Source: an uncultured Bacteroides sp.
Lineage (GTDB): Bacteria; Bacteroidota; Bacteroidia; Bacteroidales; Bacteroidaceae
Length of the DNA stretch: 64,000 nucleotides
Assembly (NCBI GenBank): GCA_944320295.1
Contig: CALUGY010000094.1
Coordinates: 1-64,000, forward strand
Reading direction: 5' to 3'
Both the position numbers and the translations under genes were made by a program. This document shows positions 1 to 10,006 of the stretch, piece after piece. Numbering within the stretch: position 1 is the stretch's first letter; each line of letters opens with the position of its first letter. The notes under the pieces are model-generated. The model was not told where the DNA came from and did not search any database. It saw only the letters and a list, made by a program, of their open reading frames with translations.

Positions 1-218
1 GACTTTAATAAATTCGGCTGCAAAGTAAGATTGCGTTTGTTTCACTTTTATTACACAATTTAATCTTCAAGGAAATGTAACCCGCCCGCAACAGGTTTGT
101 CACACGGGCGCGCTTCTTTTGTAAACAGAAATCGCAAGACACACGCCGCGTCGCGGCACGGAAGGCGTTGCGGATGTCGTGCACATTATTAATATGAGTA
201 ACCAATACACGTAAGAAA

Positions 219-1631
219 ATGAAACGAATCATCATGCTGGGCCTGCTGGGACTTTCACTCTGCGCGCAGGCAAAAGAAATCGCGGGAAAAGTGACCTCGG
301 AGAAAAAGGGCCTCCCCTCCGTGGTCGTGACCGACGGCTACCGCTTCACCACCACCGACTCCTTGGGCAACTACCGCTTCGAGGCCGACGACAAGGCACA
401 CTTTGTCTACATCGTCACTCCTTCGGGCTACATGGCCGATTGCCGCAGCGGTTCCCCGGCCTTCTACAAACCGATAGACGGCACGGACTTCAACTTCGAC
501 CTCATAGAATGGGGATTCCCCACGGGTAACTACGCCCTCTTTGCCGTGGCCGACACGCAACCGCGCGACAGCGCCACCTTCAGTCGCCTGAAAACGGAGG
601 CATTCAGCGACATGGGGATGCTGGCCCGCAAGTACATCCGCCAGAAGAGCACGCCCGTGCTGGGTTTGTTCCTCGGCGACATCGTGTTCGACAGGCTGGA
701 CTTCTACCCGCAAATGAAGGAGGAGATGCGCAAGCTGGGCTTCCCCGTCTATCCGGTCATAGGAAACCATGACCACGACCAGCGAGTGGGCGACGACGAT
801 GCCTCCGCACACGCCTACCGCCAGTATTTCGGCCCCACCTACTATGCCTTCCGCGCCGGACAGGACTACTTCATCGTGCTGGACGACATCCTCTACAAAG
901 GGCGCAGGAAATACGATGTGGGCATCTCCGAGGAACAAAGGCAATGGGTGAAGGAGTACCTGCAATACGTGCCCAAAGGCTCACACATCTTCCTGGCCAT
1001 GCATGCCCCCGCCAAATTCTATAGCGAGAGCTACAAGATTCTCTACATAGACGAGCTGCTCGGCCTGTTCGACGGGTACAGGGTGGACATCGTGAGCGGC
1101 CACACCCATGTGCAATGCAACTCGCAGGTGCGCCCCAACATACGCGAGTACAACATATCGTGCGTGGGAGGCCCCATCTGGCTGTGGGACAGCCCGCTCT
1201 GCAAGGACGGCACGCCAAACGGCTACCAGGTGTTCGAGCTGTCGCAAGAAGCCGTGACCAACTACTTCAAGGCGTCGGGCTATCCCGAAGACTACCAGTT
1301 CAAGGCGTTCCCCATGGGCACGGTGCGGGGACACGAGGACGAAATCTGCATCAAATGTTGGAACTACGACGAACGTTGGACGGTGGAATGGGAAGAAGAC
1401 GGCAAAAAGAAAGGCCGCATGACCCAACTGCAAGGCGTGGCCGACCCAGACTACACCAACTACCTGAACAGCAAATACCTGCAAGGCTACAAACGCGTGG
1501 GCCAAGGCACACGGCCCTCTACCCTGCCCTACTTCTTCTTCTCGCTGAAGCCGTCGGACAAGGCCAAAGAAGTGCTGATAAAGGTGACCGACCCGTATGG
1601 CAAGACTTACGAGCAAAAGATAGAACTGTAA
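219..1631 (+). CDS. Secreted calcineurin-like metallophosphoesterase
   Basis: Predicted exported phosphoesterase of 470 residues. The N-terminus has a short basic stretch, a hydrophobic core and an AQA cleavage-like site near residue 19, so it is probably periplasmic. An N-terminal beta-sandwich (about 20-90, MetallophosN type) precedes the catalytic domain, which shows the dimetal motifs VADTQ, GDIVFD, GNHDHD, MHAPA and SGHTH in order. About 150 further residues form a C-terminal domain (MetallophosC type). This three-part layout is typical of Bacteroidetes proteins annotated as calcineurin-like phosphoesterases. The substrate is unknown. The gene stands alone and is followed by 22-bp repeat array 1 and a large stem-loop. 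The family call is secure; the function is not. Confidence 0.9.
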   Translation: MKRIIMLGLLGLSLCAQAKEIAGKVTSEKKGLPSVVVTDGYRFTTTDSLGNYRFEADDKAHFVYIVTPSGYMADCRSGSPAFYKPIDGTDFNFDLIEWGFPTGNYALFAVADTQPRDSATFSRLKTEAFSDMGMLARKYIRQKSTPVLGLFLGDIVFDRLDFYPQMKEEMRKLGFPVYPVIGNHDHDQRVGDDDASAHAYRQYFGPTYYAFRAGQDYFIVLDDILYKGRRKYDVGISEEQRQWVKEYLQYVPKGSHIFLAMHAPAKFYSESYKILYIDELLGLFDGYRVDIVSGHTHVQCNSQVRPNIREYNISCVGGPIWLWDSPLCKDGTPNGYQVFELSQEAVTNYFKASGYPEDYQFKAFPMGTVRGHEDEICIKCWNYDERWTVEWEEDGKKKGRMTQLQGVADPDYTNYLNSKYLQGYKRVGQGTRPSTLPYFFFSLKPSDKAKEVLIKVTDPYGKTYEQKIEL

Positions 1632-1655
1632 CCCCCACATATACAAGCTTTAGGC

Positions 1656-1743
1656 GCAACGTGTTGCGAGCGCGCCCGCAACGTGTACGGAGCGCGGACG
1701 GAACACGTTCGGAGCACGCCCGCAACACGTTGCGGACAAACAG
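1656..1743. repeat. 22-bp tetra-repeat array, copy 1
   Basis: Four units start at 1656, 1678, 1700 and 1722, an exact 22-bp period. Each begins with GCAAC or GGAAC and carries the palindromic core AACRYGTT (unit 2 ends in TA rather than TT), then a GC-rich spacer resembling GAGCGCGCCC. The right end is GCGGACAAAC, a boundary shared with other copies. It lies between the convergent metallophosphoesterase and S24 regulator genes. The function is unknown. Confidence 0.9.
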
Positions 1744-1826
1744 CCCATATGTGAGGGAAGCGGTTCTCACATAAAGCACATTCTATCAGCATATTAACAA
1801 GGAATCCGCCACAGCCGGAAAAACAC

Positions 1827-1889
1827 CCGGGCCCGCAGCCGCAAAGCAACGGAGCAACATGCTCACGCCTTGCACGGCTGCGGGCCCGG
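1827..1889. terminator. Large stem-loop between convergent genes
   Basis: Perfect 15-bp inverted repeat: left arm CCGGGCCCGCAGCCG at 1827-1841 and its reverse complement at 1875-1889. The 33-nt loop contains a second hairpin, GAGCA-ACA-TGCTC. It sits 24 nt beyond the stop of the minus-strand S24 regulator and downstream of the plus-strand phosphoesterase, so it could terminate both. No T-run follows on either side, so termination is inferred from position and stem strength. Confidence 0.55.
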
Positions 1890-1912
1890 ACATTTCCGCG
1901 CGTTGCACGGAA

Positions 1913-2641
1913 CTACATCATCAGGTTCTTGCGGATGGAGAACTTTACGATGGCCATGGCGTTTATCTGCTCCAGCGGCAAGTCCATAGGGTCGTGGTGC
2001 GGATTGTAGCTTACAAGCTTGATGCACCCCTTGACCTCCGAACGGTTGACGTATTTGACCGTCAAGTATTCGTCGCCTCCACGCTCGAAGGAAACGATAT
2101 ACATCTCGCCGAAAATCACGTCGCTAAAGCTGTTTATGGAGCGGAAGCCCACAATGTCGCCCGACTTCAATATGGGATACATGCTGTCACCGCTCACATA
2201 GACCGCGCCGTCGCACACCGGGATGTTCGGTATCACTATCTTCCCCAGCGCATACTGCGGACGGTCGGCCAAGAGCGTCTTCAGGTTGGCGGCGGCAGAT
2301 ATGTCGTACAACGTCACGCTGCGCTCGTCCAGCGGTTCGGCCGATTTGGAGTTTTGCACCACCTCCACCTCGCCTTTGGCCAGCTCGTTGTCGCAATACG
2401 ACGTGCGCGGCACCGGGCTTCCCTTGCCGGTCAGCAGCCAATTGTAATCCACCTCCGCAAAGTGCGACAACAACAGGGGAAAGTCTATGCTGTTGCGTGT
2501 CACCCAGTTGGACAGAGTGGAACGCGAAACACCCAGAAACCTTGCCAGTTGGGTGTCGGTCTTGAATGCCATCACAATCTTGGCACGCTTCACAATGTCG
2601 CCGACATTGAACATCTGGTACTTGTTACGGTCTGTATCCAT
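1913..2641 (-). CDS. CI-like helix-turn-helix regulator with S24 peptidase domain
   Basis: LexA/CI-superfamily repressor of 242 residues. The N-terminal third (about 12-70) is a phage CI-type helix-turn-helix (DTQLARFLGVSRSTLSNWV). The C-terminal half (about 130-235) is a signal-peptidase-like S24 fold with the catalytic serine in GDSMYP (Ser153) and lysine in LTVKYV (Lys196). The linker DISAAANL around 113-120 is a possible self-cleavage region. There are no phage genes nearby, so it is a stand-alone host regulator, perhaps stress-responsive. A candidate promoter lies just upstream, inside the end of the yfhO-like gene region. Targets cannot be seen from sequence. Confidence 0.88.
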   Translation of the reverse strand: MDTDRNKYQMFNVGDIVKRAKIVMAFKTDTQLARFLGVSRSTLSNWVTRNSIDFPLLLSHFAEVDYNWLLTGKGSPVPRTSYCDNELAKGEVEVVQNSKSAEPLDERSVTLYDISAAANLKTLLADRPQYALGKIVIPNIPVCDGAVYVSGDSMYPILKSGDIVGFRSINSFSDVIFGEMYIVSFERGGDEYLTVKYVNRSEVKGCIKLVSYNPHHDPMDLPLEQINAMAIVKFSIRKNLMM

Positions 2642-2676
2642 AAGGCAATAAGTTTATGATTCTTCGTTTATTATGA

Positions 2677-2708
2677 CAAATATAAGGTTCTTGCGTCAGG
2701 CTTGCAAG
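2677..2708 (-). promoter_or_regulatory. Candidate Bacteroides promoter for the S24 regulator
   Basis: On the minus strand TATATTTG (2677-2684) matches the Bacteroides -7 consensus TAnnTTTG exactly. CTTG (2705-2708) lies 20 nt upstream in the -33 position (consensus TTTG). It is placed 36 nt before the start codon. Confidence 0.55.
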
Positions 2709-5389
2709 CTTTTGCGGCCTTTTCCTGCCAGCGCGGACAGCAGCAAGGCCAACAGTCCCGCACCCAGCAATCCCAAGCCTGCATAAGCTATCCCCTCGGT
2801 AACATGCAGGCTGCGCGGGTCGAAACGCATCTCCACCACATGCTGTCCTGCCGGGATGCGCATGGCACGCAACACGTAGTTCACCCGCGCCAGCCCGGCC
2901 GGTTGCCCGTCTATGGTGGCGTACCACCCGTCGGGATAATAGATTTCGGAGAAGACGGCAATGCCGTCACACTCATTGTCCGTTTCGTACACCAGACGGT
3001 TGGGTTCGTACTCTTTCAGACGGATGTAAGACAGGCTGTCGCCGGATGCAGGCTCCGCCTCGCCCAAGGTTTGGGAGAAACGGCGGTCGGCCACGGCCAC
3101 GTGGCGCGGGTCTGCCTGGCCCAGTTGCTCAATCTCTTCGTTGGCATTGTCCACGTAGTGCAACTCGTCCACGAACCAGGCATTGCCCAAAGCGTAAGGG
3201 TTCTGCACGGGCACCATGCCGCCCTGCCGGTCGGTAGCGAATAAGAAATACTTCGTGTTCAGCATATTCAGCACGGGGAATTTGGATGCGTCCACGCTAT
3301 CCATCTGTCCGCCTGCCGCAGCCACCTCGCCATACACGGCCTGCATTTCCGGCATGATATGATGGTCTATCAGCTCTTGATAGCGACGCAGCTTGGCCGC
3401 ATGGTAGCCGCCCACGCTCTTGTGCCAGTAGGCGGCGGTGTTATCGTTGAAGGTGTTCCGGGCAAAGTCCAGCACACGGTAGTCCAGGCTTTGGTCTTGA
3501 AGAATCAGCTCGTCGGCGGATGTTTTGGTGAAGGTAGTGGTCTGCACGGACGGCTGCACGAACTGGCTGTCGTTCAGGTAACGCTTGTTCACGCTCCACA
3601 TGTCTACCAAGCACAGCAAGGCCACGCCTCCCAATGCGAACACCTTGTGCAGCTTGCCCTTGGCATAGAGCCACAACAGCGCGAAACCTGCCAGGATGAC
3701 AAGCAAGCTGCGGCGGGCATCCGTCGTTACCAAAGCGCGGCGCATGTCCTCCAAACAGGTGATAGCCGGAGACAAGTCTTCGGCAGGAAGGTACTGCTCC
3801 AGCATCTGCATCTCCTGCTGCGGCACATAGCCTGACGACAGCGCACCGGGCCACAACATAACCAACAGGGCTACGCCAGCGGTATTCAACAAAGCCACAC
3901 CGGCCATGCCGCCTTTCCAGCGGGTGGCCACGTAGTGCATCAGCACGAAGTATGCCCCGCCCGCCACGAACGACAGGAGCAGATAGAAGAAACGGAGGAA
4001 ACCACCTGCCCCTCCGGCATCGAGGGCCAGGCAAAGTATCAACCCGCAACATCCGCCCAGCATGGCCGCCGGCCAGCGTCCCACCATGCCTTGTGCTTTC
4101 TCAAGCAGCAGTCCCGGCTTTCGCACAAGTTCCACCAAGGCCAGCACGGCCAACAACGGGATAGTGAACTCAGCCACTACCAAGATGGACGACACGGCGC
4201 GGAACTTGTTGTACATAGGCACATAATCTATGAAGAAGTCGGTAAGCGGCATGAAGTTCTTTCCCCATGACAGCAGGACAGACAACACGGTAACTCCCAA
4301 CAAGGCCCACTTCAACGGCCCTTCCACCACGAAACATCCCACAAGGAACAGGAACAACACGAACGCGCCCACATAGACAGGGCCCGCAGTCCATGGCTGG
4401 TCGCCGAAGTATTGCGACAAGCCAAACAAATTACCGTACATCGGGTTGCCCTTTGCCATGGCCACTTCGCTCTGCGACAGGGACGCGGCCGACGACCCGC
4501 CTTTGAAATTAGGCACCAGGAGTGTCAGCGTCTCGCCTACACCATAGCTCCATTGGGTAATGTAGTCCCTGTCCAGTCCGCTGCTGGTCTGTTTGGCGGC
4601 ATCACCCGTATAGGTCAGTTCGCTCTTGCCGCGCATGGTCTCCTTACTGTATGTATAGGTGTGATAAAGGTTCGACAGGTTGACGGCCACACCCACACAG
4701 GCTGCCACCGCCAGAACAGCCGTTGCCTTGAAGTATTGCGGCAGCGTCCGCTTGCGCCACGCATCGGCCAGATAGGCCACGGCGACAAATAGCATGACAA
4801 ACAGGAAGTAGTAGGACATCTGCACGTGGTTGGACACAATCTGCATGGCAAGGAACAAGGCAGTAACCACCCCGCCAGCCAACAGCTTACCGCGATAGGC
4901 CAGCACCATGCCTGCTATCGTAGGCGGGATGTAGGCCAACGTGATGAACTTCCAGATGTGGCCTGCCGAAATAAGGATGAAGAAGTATGACGAAAAGGCC
5001 CACAACACACCCCCTATGCCCGCATACCACGCCGGAATGCCGAACGCACGCAACAGGATGTAAAAGCCCAACATCATGATGAACGTCAGGTAGACGTAGT
5101 TGGGCAAGAACAGTCGATACACCTGCTGCGCCCACGACAATGGTTTGGTGGAGTCATACGAAGGGGAAATCTGGTACGTGGGCATTCCGCCGAAAATGGA
5201 GTTGGTCCAGCGGGTACGTTCGCCGGTGCGCTCGTAGTACTGTTTGGCTTCCTGGCCTGCACCTACACCGGCTTCCGTGTCATGCTGGAACAGAATGCGT
5301 CCTTCCGTGTCGGCCGGGAAGAAGTAAACGAAAGAGAGTATCACAAATGCCGCGATGGCAATCACATCGGGAAGGAGTCGTTTCATCAT
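2696..5389 (-). CDS. YfhO-family polytopic membrane protein
   Basis: Large integral membrane protein of 897 residues. Many hydrophobic segments run from residue 8 through about 530, with another near the C-terminus (about 865-890), and a soluble part lies between about 560 and 860. The architecture resembles YfhO proteins and other GT-C-like membrane glycosyltransferases. An acidic loop with the string FQHDTEAG follows the first membrane segment, as GT-C enzymes often show. In Firmicutes YfhO proteins take part in glycosylating cell-envelope polymers; the acceptor in Bacteroidales is unknown. It is probably a single-gene unit read toward the S24 gene. Confidence 0.8.
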   Translation of the reverse strand: MMKRLLPDVIAIAAFVILSFVYFFPADTEGRILFQHDTEAGVGAGQEAKQYYERTGERTRWTNSIFGGMPTYQISPSYDSTKPLSWAQQVYRLFLPNYVYLTFIMMLGFYILLRAFGIPAWYAGIGGVLWAFSSYFFILISAGHIWKFITLAYIPPTIAGMVLAYRGKLLAGGVVTALFLAMQIVSNHVQMSYYFLFVMLFVAVAYLADAWRKRTLPQYFKATAVLAVAACVGVAVNLSNLYHTYTYSKETMRGKSELTYTGDAAKQTSSGLDRDYITQWSYGVGETLTLLVPNFKGGSSAASLSQSEVAMAKGNPMYGNLFGLSQYFGDQPWTAGPVYVGAFVLFLFLVGCFVVEGPLKWALLGVTVLSVLLSWGKNFMPLTDFFIDYVPMYNKFRAVSSILVVAEFTIPLLAVLALVELVRKPGLLLEKAQGMVGRWPAAMLGGCCGLILCLALDAGGAGGFLRFFYLLLSFVAGGAYFVLMHYVATRWKGGMAGVALLNTAGVALLVMLWPGALSSGYVPQQEMQMLEQYLPAEDLSPAITCLEDMRRALVTTDARRSLLVILAGFALLWLYAKGKLHKVFALGGVALLCLVDMWSVNKRYLNDSQFVQPSVQTTTFTKTSADELILQDQSLDYRVLDFARNTFNDNTAAYWHKSVGGYHAAKLRRYQELIDHHIMPEMQAVYGEVAAAGGQMDSVDASKFPVLNMLNTKYFLFATDRQGGMVPVQNPYALGNAWFVDELHYVDNANEEIEQLGQADPRHVAVADRRFSQTLGEAEPASGDSLSYIRLKEYEPNRLVYETDNECDGIAVFSEIYYPDGWYATIDGQPAGLARVNYVLRAMRIPAGQHVVEMRFDPRSLHVTEGIAYAGLGLLGAGLLALLLSALAGKGRKSLQA

Positions 5390-5574
5390 CGTTGTCTTTA
5401 TTCAATTCGTAATGGAGCGGCACGGGCAAACGGCGGAATCCCCTCTGCACCAAGCCACCCTGCAAGACGGTTCAAACGGAAAGTCGCTCATTTTCACGCT
5501 CCGTTTTCCGCGCAAAGATAGTCCAAAGACAGCGCAATGCGAAATAAAATGCAGCCAATTACGCCGAAATGTCG

Positions 5575-5582
5575 TACATTTG
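5575..5582 (+). promoter_or_regulatory. -7 element upstream of mtnN-luxS
   Basis: TACATTTG is an exact match to TAnnTTTG, 26 nt before the mtnN start codon. No clear -33 TTTG is seen at the expected distance. Confidence 0.5.
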
Positions 5583-5608
5583 CGCAAAATATCTCCAAAA
5601 CAGACAAG

Positions 5609-6322
5609 ATGAAAATAGGTATTATCAGCGCAATGGACAGCGAACATGCCCTGCTGGCAGAACGCCTGCAAGAGGCAGGACAGCAAGAGACAGAAGGCTG
5701 GTTGTTTCCCTATCTTACAGGAAAAATCGGCAGCAACCAAGCCGTACTGGCACGTTGCGGCATCGGGAAGGTGAACGCCGCCATCGGTGCTGCGGAACTG
5801 ATACGGCGTGAAGCGCCCGACTGTATCATCAGCACCGGAGTGGCCGGAGGGACAGGCGACGACCTGCAAGTGATGGACGTAGTGGCCGGTGCCCGCGTGG
5901 TTTATCACGACGTGTGGTGCGGCGACGGCAATGCCTACGGACAGATACAAGGCCTGCCCGCCGTGTTCGAGGCGCATCCCGCCCTGGTGGACTGTGCACG
6001 CCGACTGGCCACGTCGGGGACTGAAAGCCGCGTGCGCTGCGGCCTCATCTGTACGGGCGACCAGTTCATTACTGACCGCGAACGCCTGGACGAAATCAAA
6101 GGCCACTTCCCCGAAGTACAAGCCGTGGACATGGAATCGGCAGCCATAGCCCAGACCTGCCACCTTTACGGCATACCGTTCATAAGTTTCCGCATCGTAA
6201 GCGACACGCCGGGAGTGGAAGAGCATTGGCAACAGTACGAGAACTTCTGGGGTACCATGGCGCAACGCTCGTTCCAGACAACATGGCACTTCCTCACCGC
6301 CCTGCCCGGCAGACTTTCGTAA
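5609..6322 (+). CDS. mtnN: 5'-methylthioadenosine/S-adenosylhomocysteine nucleosidase
   Basis: Hydrolyses the glycosidic bond of MTA and SAH, releasing adenine and S-ribosylhomocysteine for the activated methyl cycle; cytoplasmic. The start MKIGIISAMDSE at 5609 is chosen because the family begins with this first beta-strand, although the frame is open 24 codons further upstream. The product is 237 residues, the usual length. It shows the STGVAGG and VDMESAA motifs (the glutamate contacts the ribose hydroxyls) and a late aspartate in VSDTPG that fits the catalytic acid. luxS follows after 41 nt, so the two form a pathway operon. Confidence 0.95.
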   Translation: MKIGIISAMDSEHALLAERLQEAGQQETEGWLFPYLTGKIGSNQAVLARCGIGKVNAAIGAAELIRREAPDCIISTGVAGGTGDDLQVMDVVAGARVVYHDVWCGDGNAYGQIQGLPAVFEAHPALVDCARRLATSGTESRVRCGLICTGDQFITDRERLDEIKGHFPEVQAVDMESAAIAQTCHLYGIPFISFRIVSDTPGVEEHWQQYENFWGTMAQRSFQTTWHFLTALPGRLS

Positions 6323-6363
6323 CAACAGACAAACCATTCATCCACCACTAAAACCAGAAGATT

Positions 6364-6849
6364 ATGGAAAAGATACCCAGCTTTACCATCGACCACATCC
6401 GCCTGCTGCGCGGCATATACGTATCGCGCCAGGACAATGTGAACGGCGAGACCGTCACCACCTTCGACATCCGCATGAAGGAACCCAACCGCGAACCGGC
6501 ATTGGGCCAAGGCGCGTTGCACACCATAGAGCACTTGGCCGCCACCTACCTGCGCAACGACCCGGAGTGGAAAGACCGCATCATCTATTGGGGTCCCATG
6601 GGATGCCTCACGGGCAACTACCTGCTGATGAAGGGTAACCTCACCCCCAGCGACATACTCCCGCTGATGCAAGCCACCTTCCGCTTCATCGCCTCCTACG
6701 AGGGCGAAGTGCCGGGCGCGGCACCCGCCGACTGCGGCAACTACCTGTTGCACGACCTCCCCATGGCCCGTTGGGAGGCAGCCAAGTACCTGCACGAAGT
6801 GCTGGAGCACATGACCGAAGCCAACATGCGCTATCCCGAAAAGGCATGA
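6364..6849 (+). CDS. luxS: S-ribosylhomocysteine lyase (LuxS)
   Basis: Cleaves S-ribosylhomocysteine to homocysteine and DPD, the precursor of autoinducer-2. It is 161 residues, normal length. Metal ligands are visible as HTIEH (His53 and His57, with Glu56 as catalytic base) and Cys124 in ADCGN; the catalytic cysteine is Cys81 in GCLTGN. It lies directly behind mtnN, so substrate and enzyme are made together. Whether AI-2 is used for signalling or is only a by-product of methyl recycling cannot be told. A hairpin at 6879-6917 ends the unit. Confidence 0.97.
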   Translation: MEKIPSFTIDHIRLLRGIYVSRQDNVNGETVTTFDIRMKEPNREPALGQGALHTIEHLAATYLRNDPEWKDRIIYWGPMGCLTGNYLLMKGNLTPSDILPLMQATFRFIASYEGEVPGAAPADCGNYLLHDLPMARWEAAKYLHEVLEHMTEANMRYPEKA

Positions 6850-6878
6850 CGCACCTTGCGCCGACATGTTTTTACAAT

Positions 6879-6917
6879 AGCAAAGGCAACTTCCCGATAC
6901 GGAAAGCTGCCTTTGCT
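6879..6917. terminator. Hairpin between luxS and acyl-CoA ligase
   Basis: Perfect 10-bp stem, AGCAAAGGCA (6879-6888) with TGCCTTTGCT (6908-6917), followed by AT-rich sequence. It separates two convergent genes. Confidence 0.65.
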
Positions 6918-6942
6918 TATATATAATATAAATGTGTACGAC

Positions 6943-8589
<1,647 letters not shown>

Positions 8590-8593
8590 ATTA

Positions 8594-8726
8594 TAATGAA
8601 GAATGAAGAATGAAGAATCTTTGGCTGATGAAGAACGAAGAATGAGGAATCGTACTGCGCATGCGATGGAAACGGCCTCCGACGCCACGCGCCAATTCTT
8701 AATTCTTCATTCTTAGTTCTTCATTA
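8594..8726. repeat. 133-bp element with 25-bp terminal inverted repeats (MITE-like)
   Basis: The left arm 8594-8618 (tandem GAATGAA-type heptamers, beginning TAATGAAGAA) matches the reverse complement of 8702-8726 at 23 of 25 positions. The 83-bp interior carries more degenerate copies of the heptamer and a GC-rich core. The element fills the whole gap between the XRE regulator and the acyl-CoA ligase. It may be a small non-autonomous mobile element or an mRNA hairpin. No transposase is nearby. Confidence 0.75.
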
Positions 8727-8731
8727 GCTCC

Positions 8732-9307
8732 TTACGCGGGCGTGTAAATCACCGCCAGTATCTTGGCCGCCTGCCCTTGGTAGCCGTGCACGTGGTGGGG
8801 CACGATGGAGTCGTAGTAGATGCTGTCCCCCTCCTCGAGCAGATAGGTGTTCTTGCCGTAGCATATCTCCATCGTTCCCTCCATCACCATGATGAATTCC
8901 TCGCCCTCGTGCGACGAGAGCACAAAGTCGTTGTCGTCCGTGGGATTCACGTCGATGATGAACGGGTCCATGTGGCGGTCGGCCTTGGAGCGCGACAGCG
9001 AGTGGTATTCCATGTGTTTGCGGCTATGGATGGCGTTGTTCGAGAAGCTGATGCTGTCCATTTGCCCGGATTTGCGGCACACCACGGGTCCGGTTTCGTC
9101 CTGGTCGTCGAGGAAGGTGCCGAGCCGCACGCCCAGCACGCGGGCTATCTTGATGAGCGGTGCCAGCGACGGCAGGTCTATGTTGCCCTCTATGCGCTCT
9201 ATTTGTTCGATGGCAAGCCCTGAACGTTGTGCCAGTTCTTCCATGCTGAGGGAGCGGCTCTCGCGGAGCGCCTTGATTTTTTCTCCCACAATTTTGCTTG
9301 CGTCCAT
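8732..9307 (-). CDS. XRE-family regulator with C-terminal cupin sensor
   Basis: Regulator of 191 residues. The helix-turn-helix occupies about 6-62 (SMEELAQRSGLAIEQIERIE). A small cupin barrel occupies about 115-188 (SSHEGEEFIMVMEGTMEI, then DSIYYDSIVPHHVHG), where histidines and glutamates could bind metal or ligand. This HTH-cupin layout is common in ligand-sensing repressors. It is encoded immediately upstream of an acyl-CoA ligase, so it probably senses a fatty acid or acyl-CoA and controls that gene, which is inference from neighbourhood. A promoter sits 61 nt upstream. Confidence 0.9.
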   Translation of the reverse strand: MDASKIVGEKIKALRESRSLSMEELAQRSGLAIEQIERIEGNIDLPSLAPLIKIARVLGVRLGTFLDDQDETGPVVCRKSGQMDSISFSNNAIHSRKHMEYHSLSRSKADRHMDPFIIDVNPTDDNDFVLSSHEGEEFIMVMEGTMEICYGKNTYLLEEGDSIYYDSIVPHHVHGYQGQAAKILAVIYTPA

Positions 9308-9367
9308 AAATATAAGGTATGTTTAGTTGGTATATACAGTAAGGTAGTTGCCGGTTTATCCGATATG

Positions 9368-9399
9368 CAAAAATAGCGGAAACTTTTGCCCGTTGCAAC
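9368..9399 (-). promoter_or_regulatory. Candidate promoter for the cupin-XRE/acyl-CoA ligase unit
   Basis: On the minus strand TATTTTTG (9368-9375) fits TAnnTTTG, and GTTG (9396-9399) lies 20 nt upstream in the -33 position. Confidence 0.5.
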
Positions 9400-9504
9400 A
9401 GTTGCCGCATTTTTTTTCAAAAGCGGCCCCTCCTCCCCTCCTTATAGGGAAAGGAGCGGGGGAAAGGCCGGGGTATTTTGGGGTAGTATATCGGGCGTTT
9501 GCTC

Positions 9505-9592
9505 GCAACGCGTTCCGCCCTTGCCCGCAACATGTTCGGAGTGCGCTCGCAACATGTTCCGTCCGCGCTCCGAACACGTTGCGGCCAAAGCC
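9505..9592. repeat. 22-bp tetra-repeat array, copy 2
   Basis: Units start at 9505, 9527, 9549 and 9571, an exact 22-bp period, with cores AACGCGTT, AACATGTT, AACATGTT and AACACGTT. The left boundary GGGCGTTTGCTCGC is related to the reverse complement of the right boundaries of other copies. It lies in the 699-bp gap between two divergent genes. The gap also holds a CT-rich hairpin (CCCCTCCC 9664-9671 with GGGAGGGG 9687-9694), the long stem-loop at 9743-9859, the hairpin at 9886-9915 and a -7 box before the GNAT gene. No gene is visible there. Confidence 0.9.
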
Positions 9593-9742
9593 CCAAAACA
9601 CACAAACGAAATACGTTATATATCAAACACTTAGAGAAACACCACTCCCAACACGCCTTGCGTCCCCTCCCTTCGGGGAAGGGTTAGGGAGGGGCTGGAA
9701 AAAACTCCGATAAGAGAGGCTCCCCACACGCAGTCTCGGCAT

Positions 9743-9859
9743 CATCGGCGGGGCGTGAAGCGCAGGGTTGCCCGTAGGCGTCAAGAAGGACAAGCCTGTT
9801 TGAGCGAAGCGAGTTCTTGTCCTTCAGCCGAAGGGCAGCCCGTAGTAGCCCCACCGATG
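9743..9859. repeat. Long imperfect inverted repeat
   Basis: The outer arms 9743-9754 and 9848-9859 pair at 11 of 12 positions. The inner arms GAAGGACAAG (9785-9794) and CTTGTCCTTC (9816-9825) pair perfectly. Intermediate blocks (GGGTTGCCCG with GGGCAGCCCG) are also partly complementary. The whole can fold into one branched hairpin of 117 nt. It could be a structured RNA or a MITE-like remnant; no promoter assigns it a strand. Confidence 0.6.
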
Positions 9860-9885
9860 CAGCCGGCAGCCTTTCTTCTTGGTAT

Positions 9886-9915
9886 CTTCTTCTTTCGGCT
9901 GCGCGAAAGAAGAAG
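9886..9915. repeat. Perfect 12-bp hairpin
   Basis: CTTCTTCTTTCG (9886-9897) pairs with CGAAAGAAGAAG (9904-9915) around a 6-nt loop. It lies 91 nt before the GNAT gene and close behind the long inverted repeat. Confidence 0.6.
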
Positions 9916-9968
9916 TACATCATCAACACAAAAACTCCCGCTTTCTTTCCTATTGCCCCGAATTGCGC

Positions 9969-9976
9969 TATCTTTG
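9969..9976 (+). promoter_or_regulatory. -7 element before the GNAT gene
   Basis: TATCTTTG is an exact TAnnTTTG match, 30 nt before the start codon. The -33 region is not clear. Confidence 0.45.
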
Positions 9977-10006
9977 CGGCACGAACAGACATTAAACCCC
10001 ACCCCC

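Noticed and set aside
1..218. A gene on the minus strand at 5-235
   Set aside because: It has no domain and overlaps the start of a clear gene; the stretch looks like an upstream leader.
1519..1849. Short frames reading through 22-bp arrays (with RNTLR/SEHV-like repeats), here and at the other arrays
   Set aside because: The 22-bp period shifts frame each unit and the peptides only reflect the repeat, so they are not genes.
9505..9592. 22-bp arrays as CRISPR repeats
   Set aside because: Units are contiguous, palindromic and diverged, without unique spacers or cas genes.
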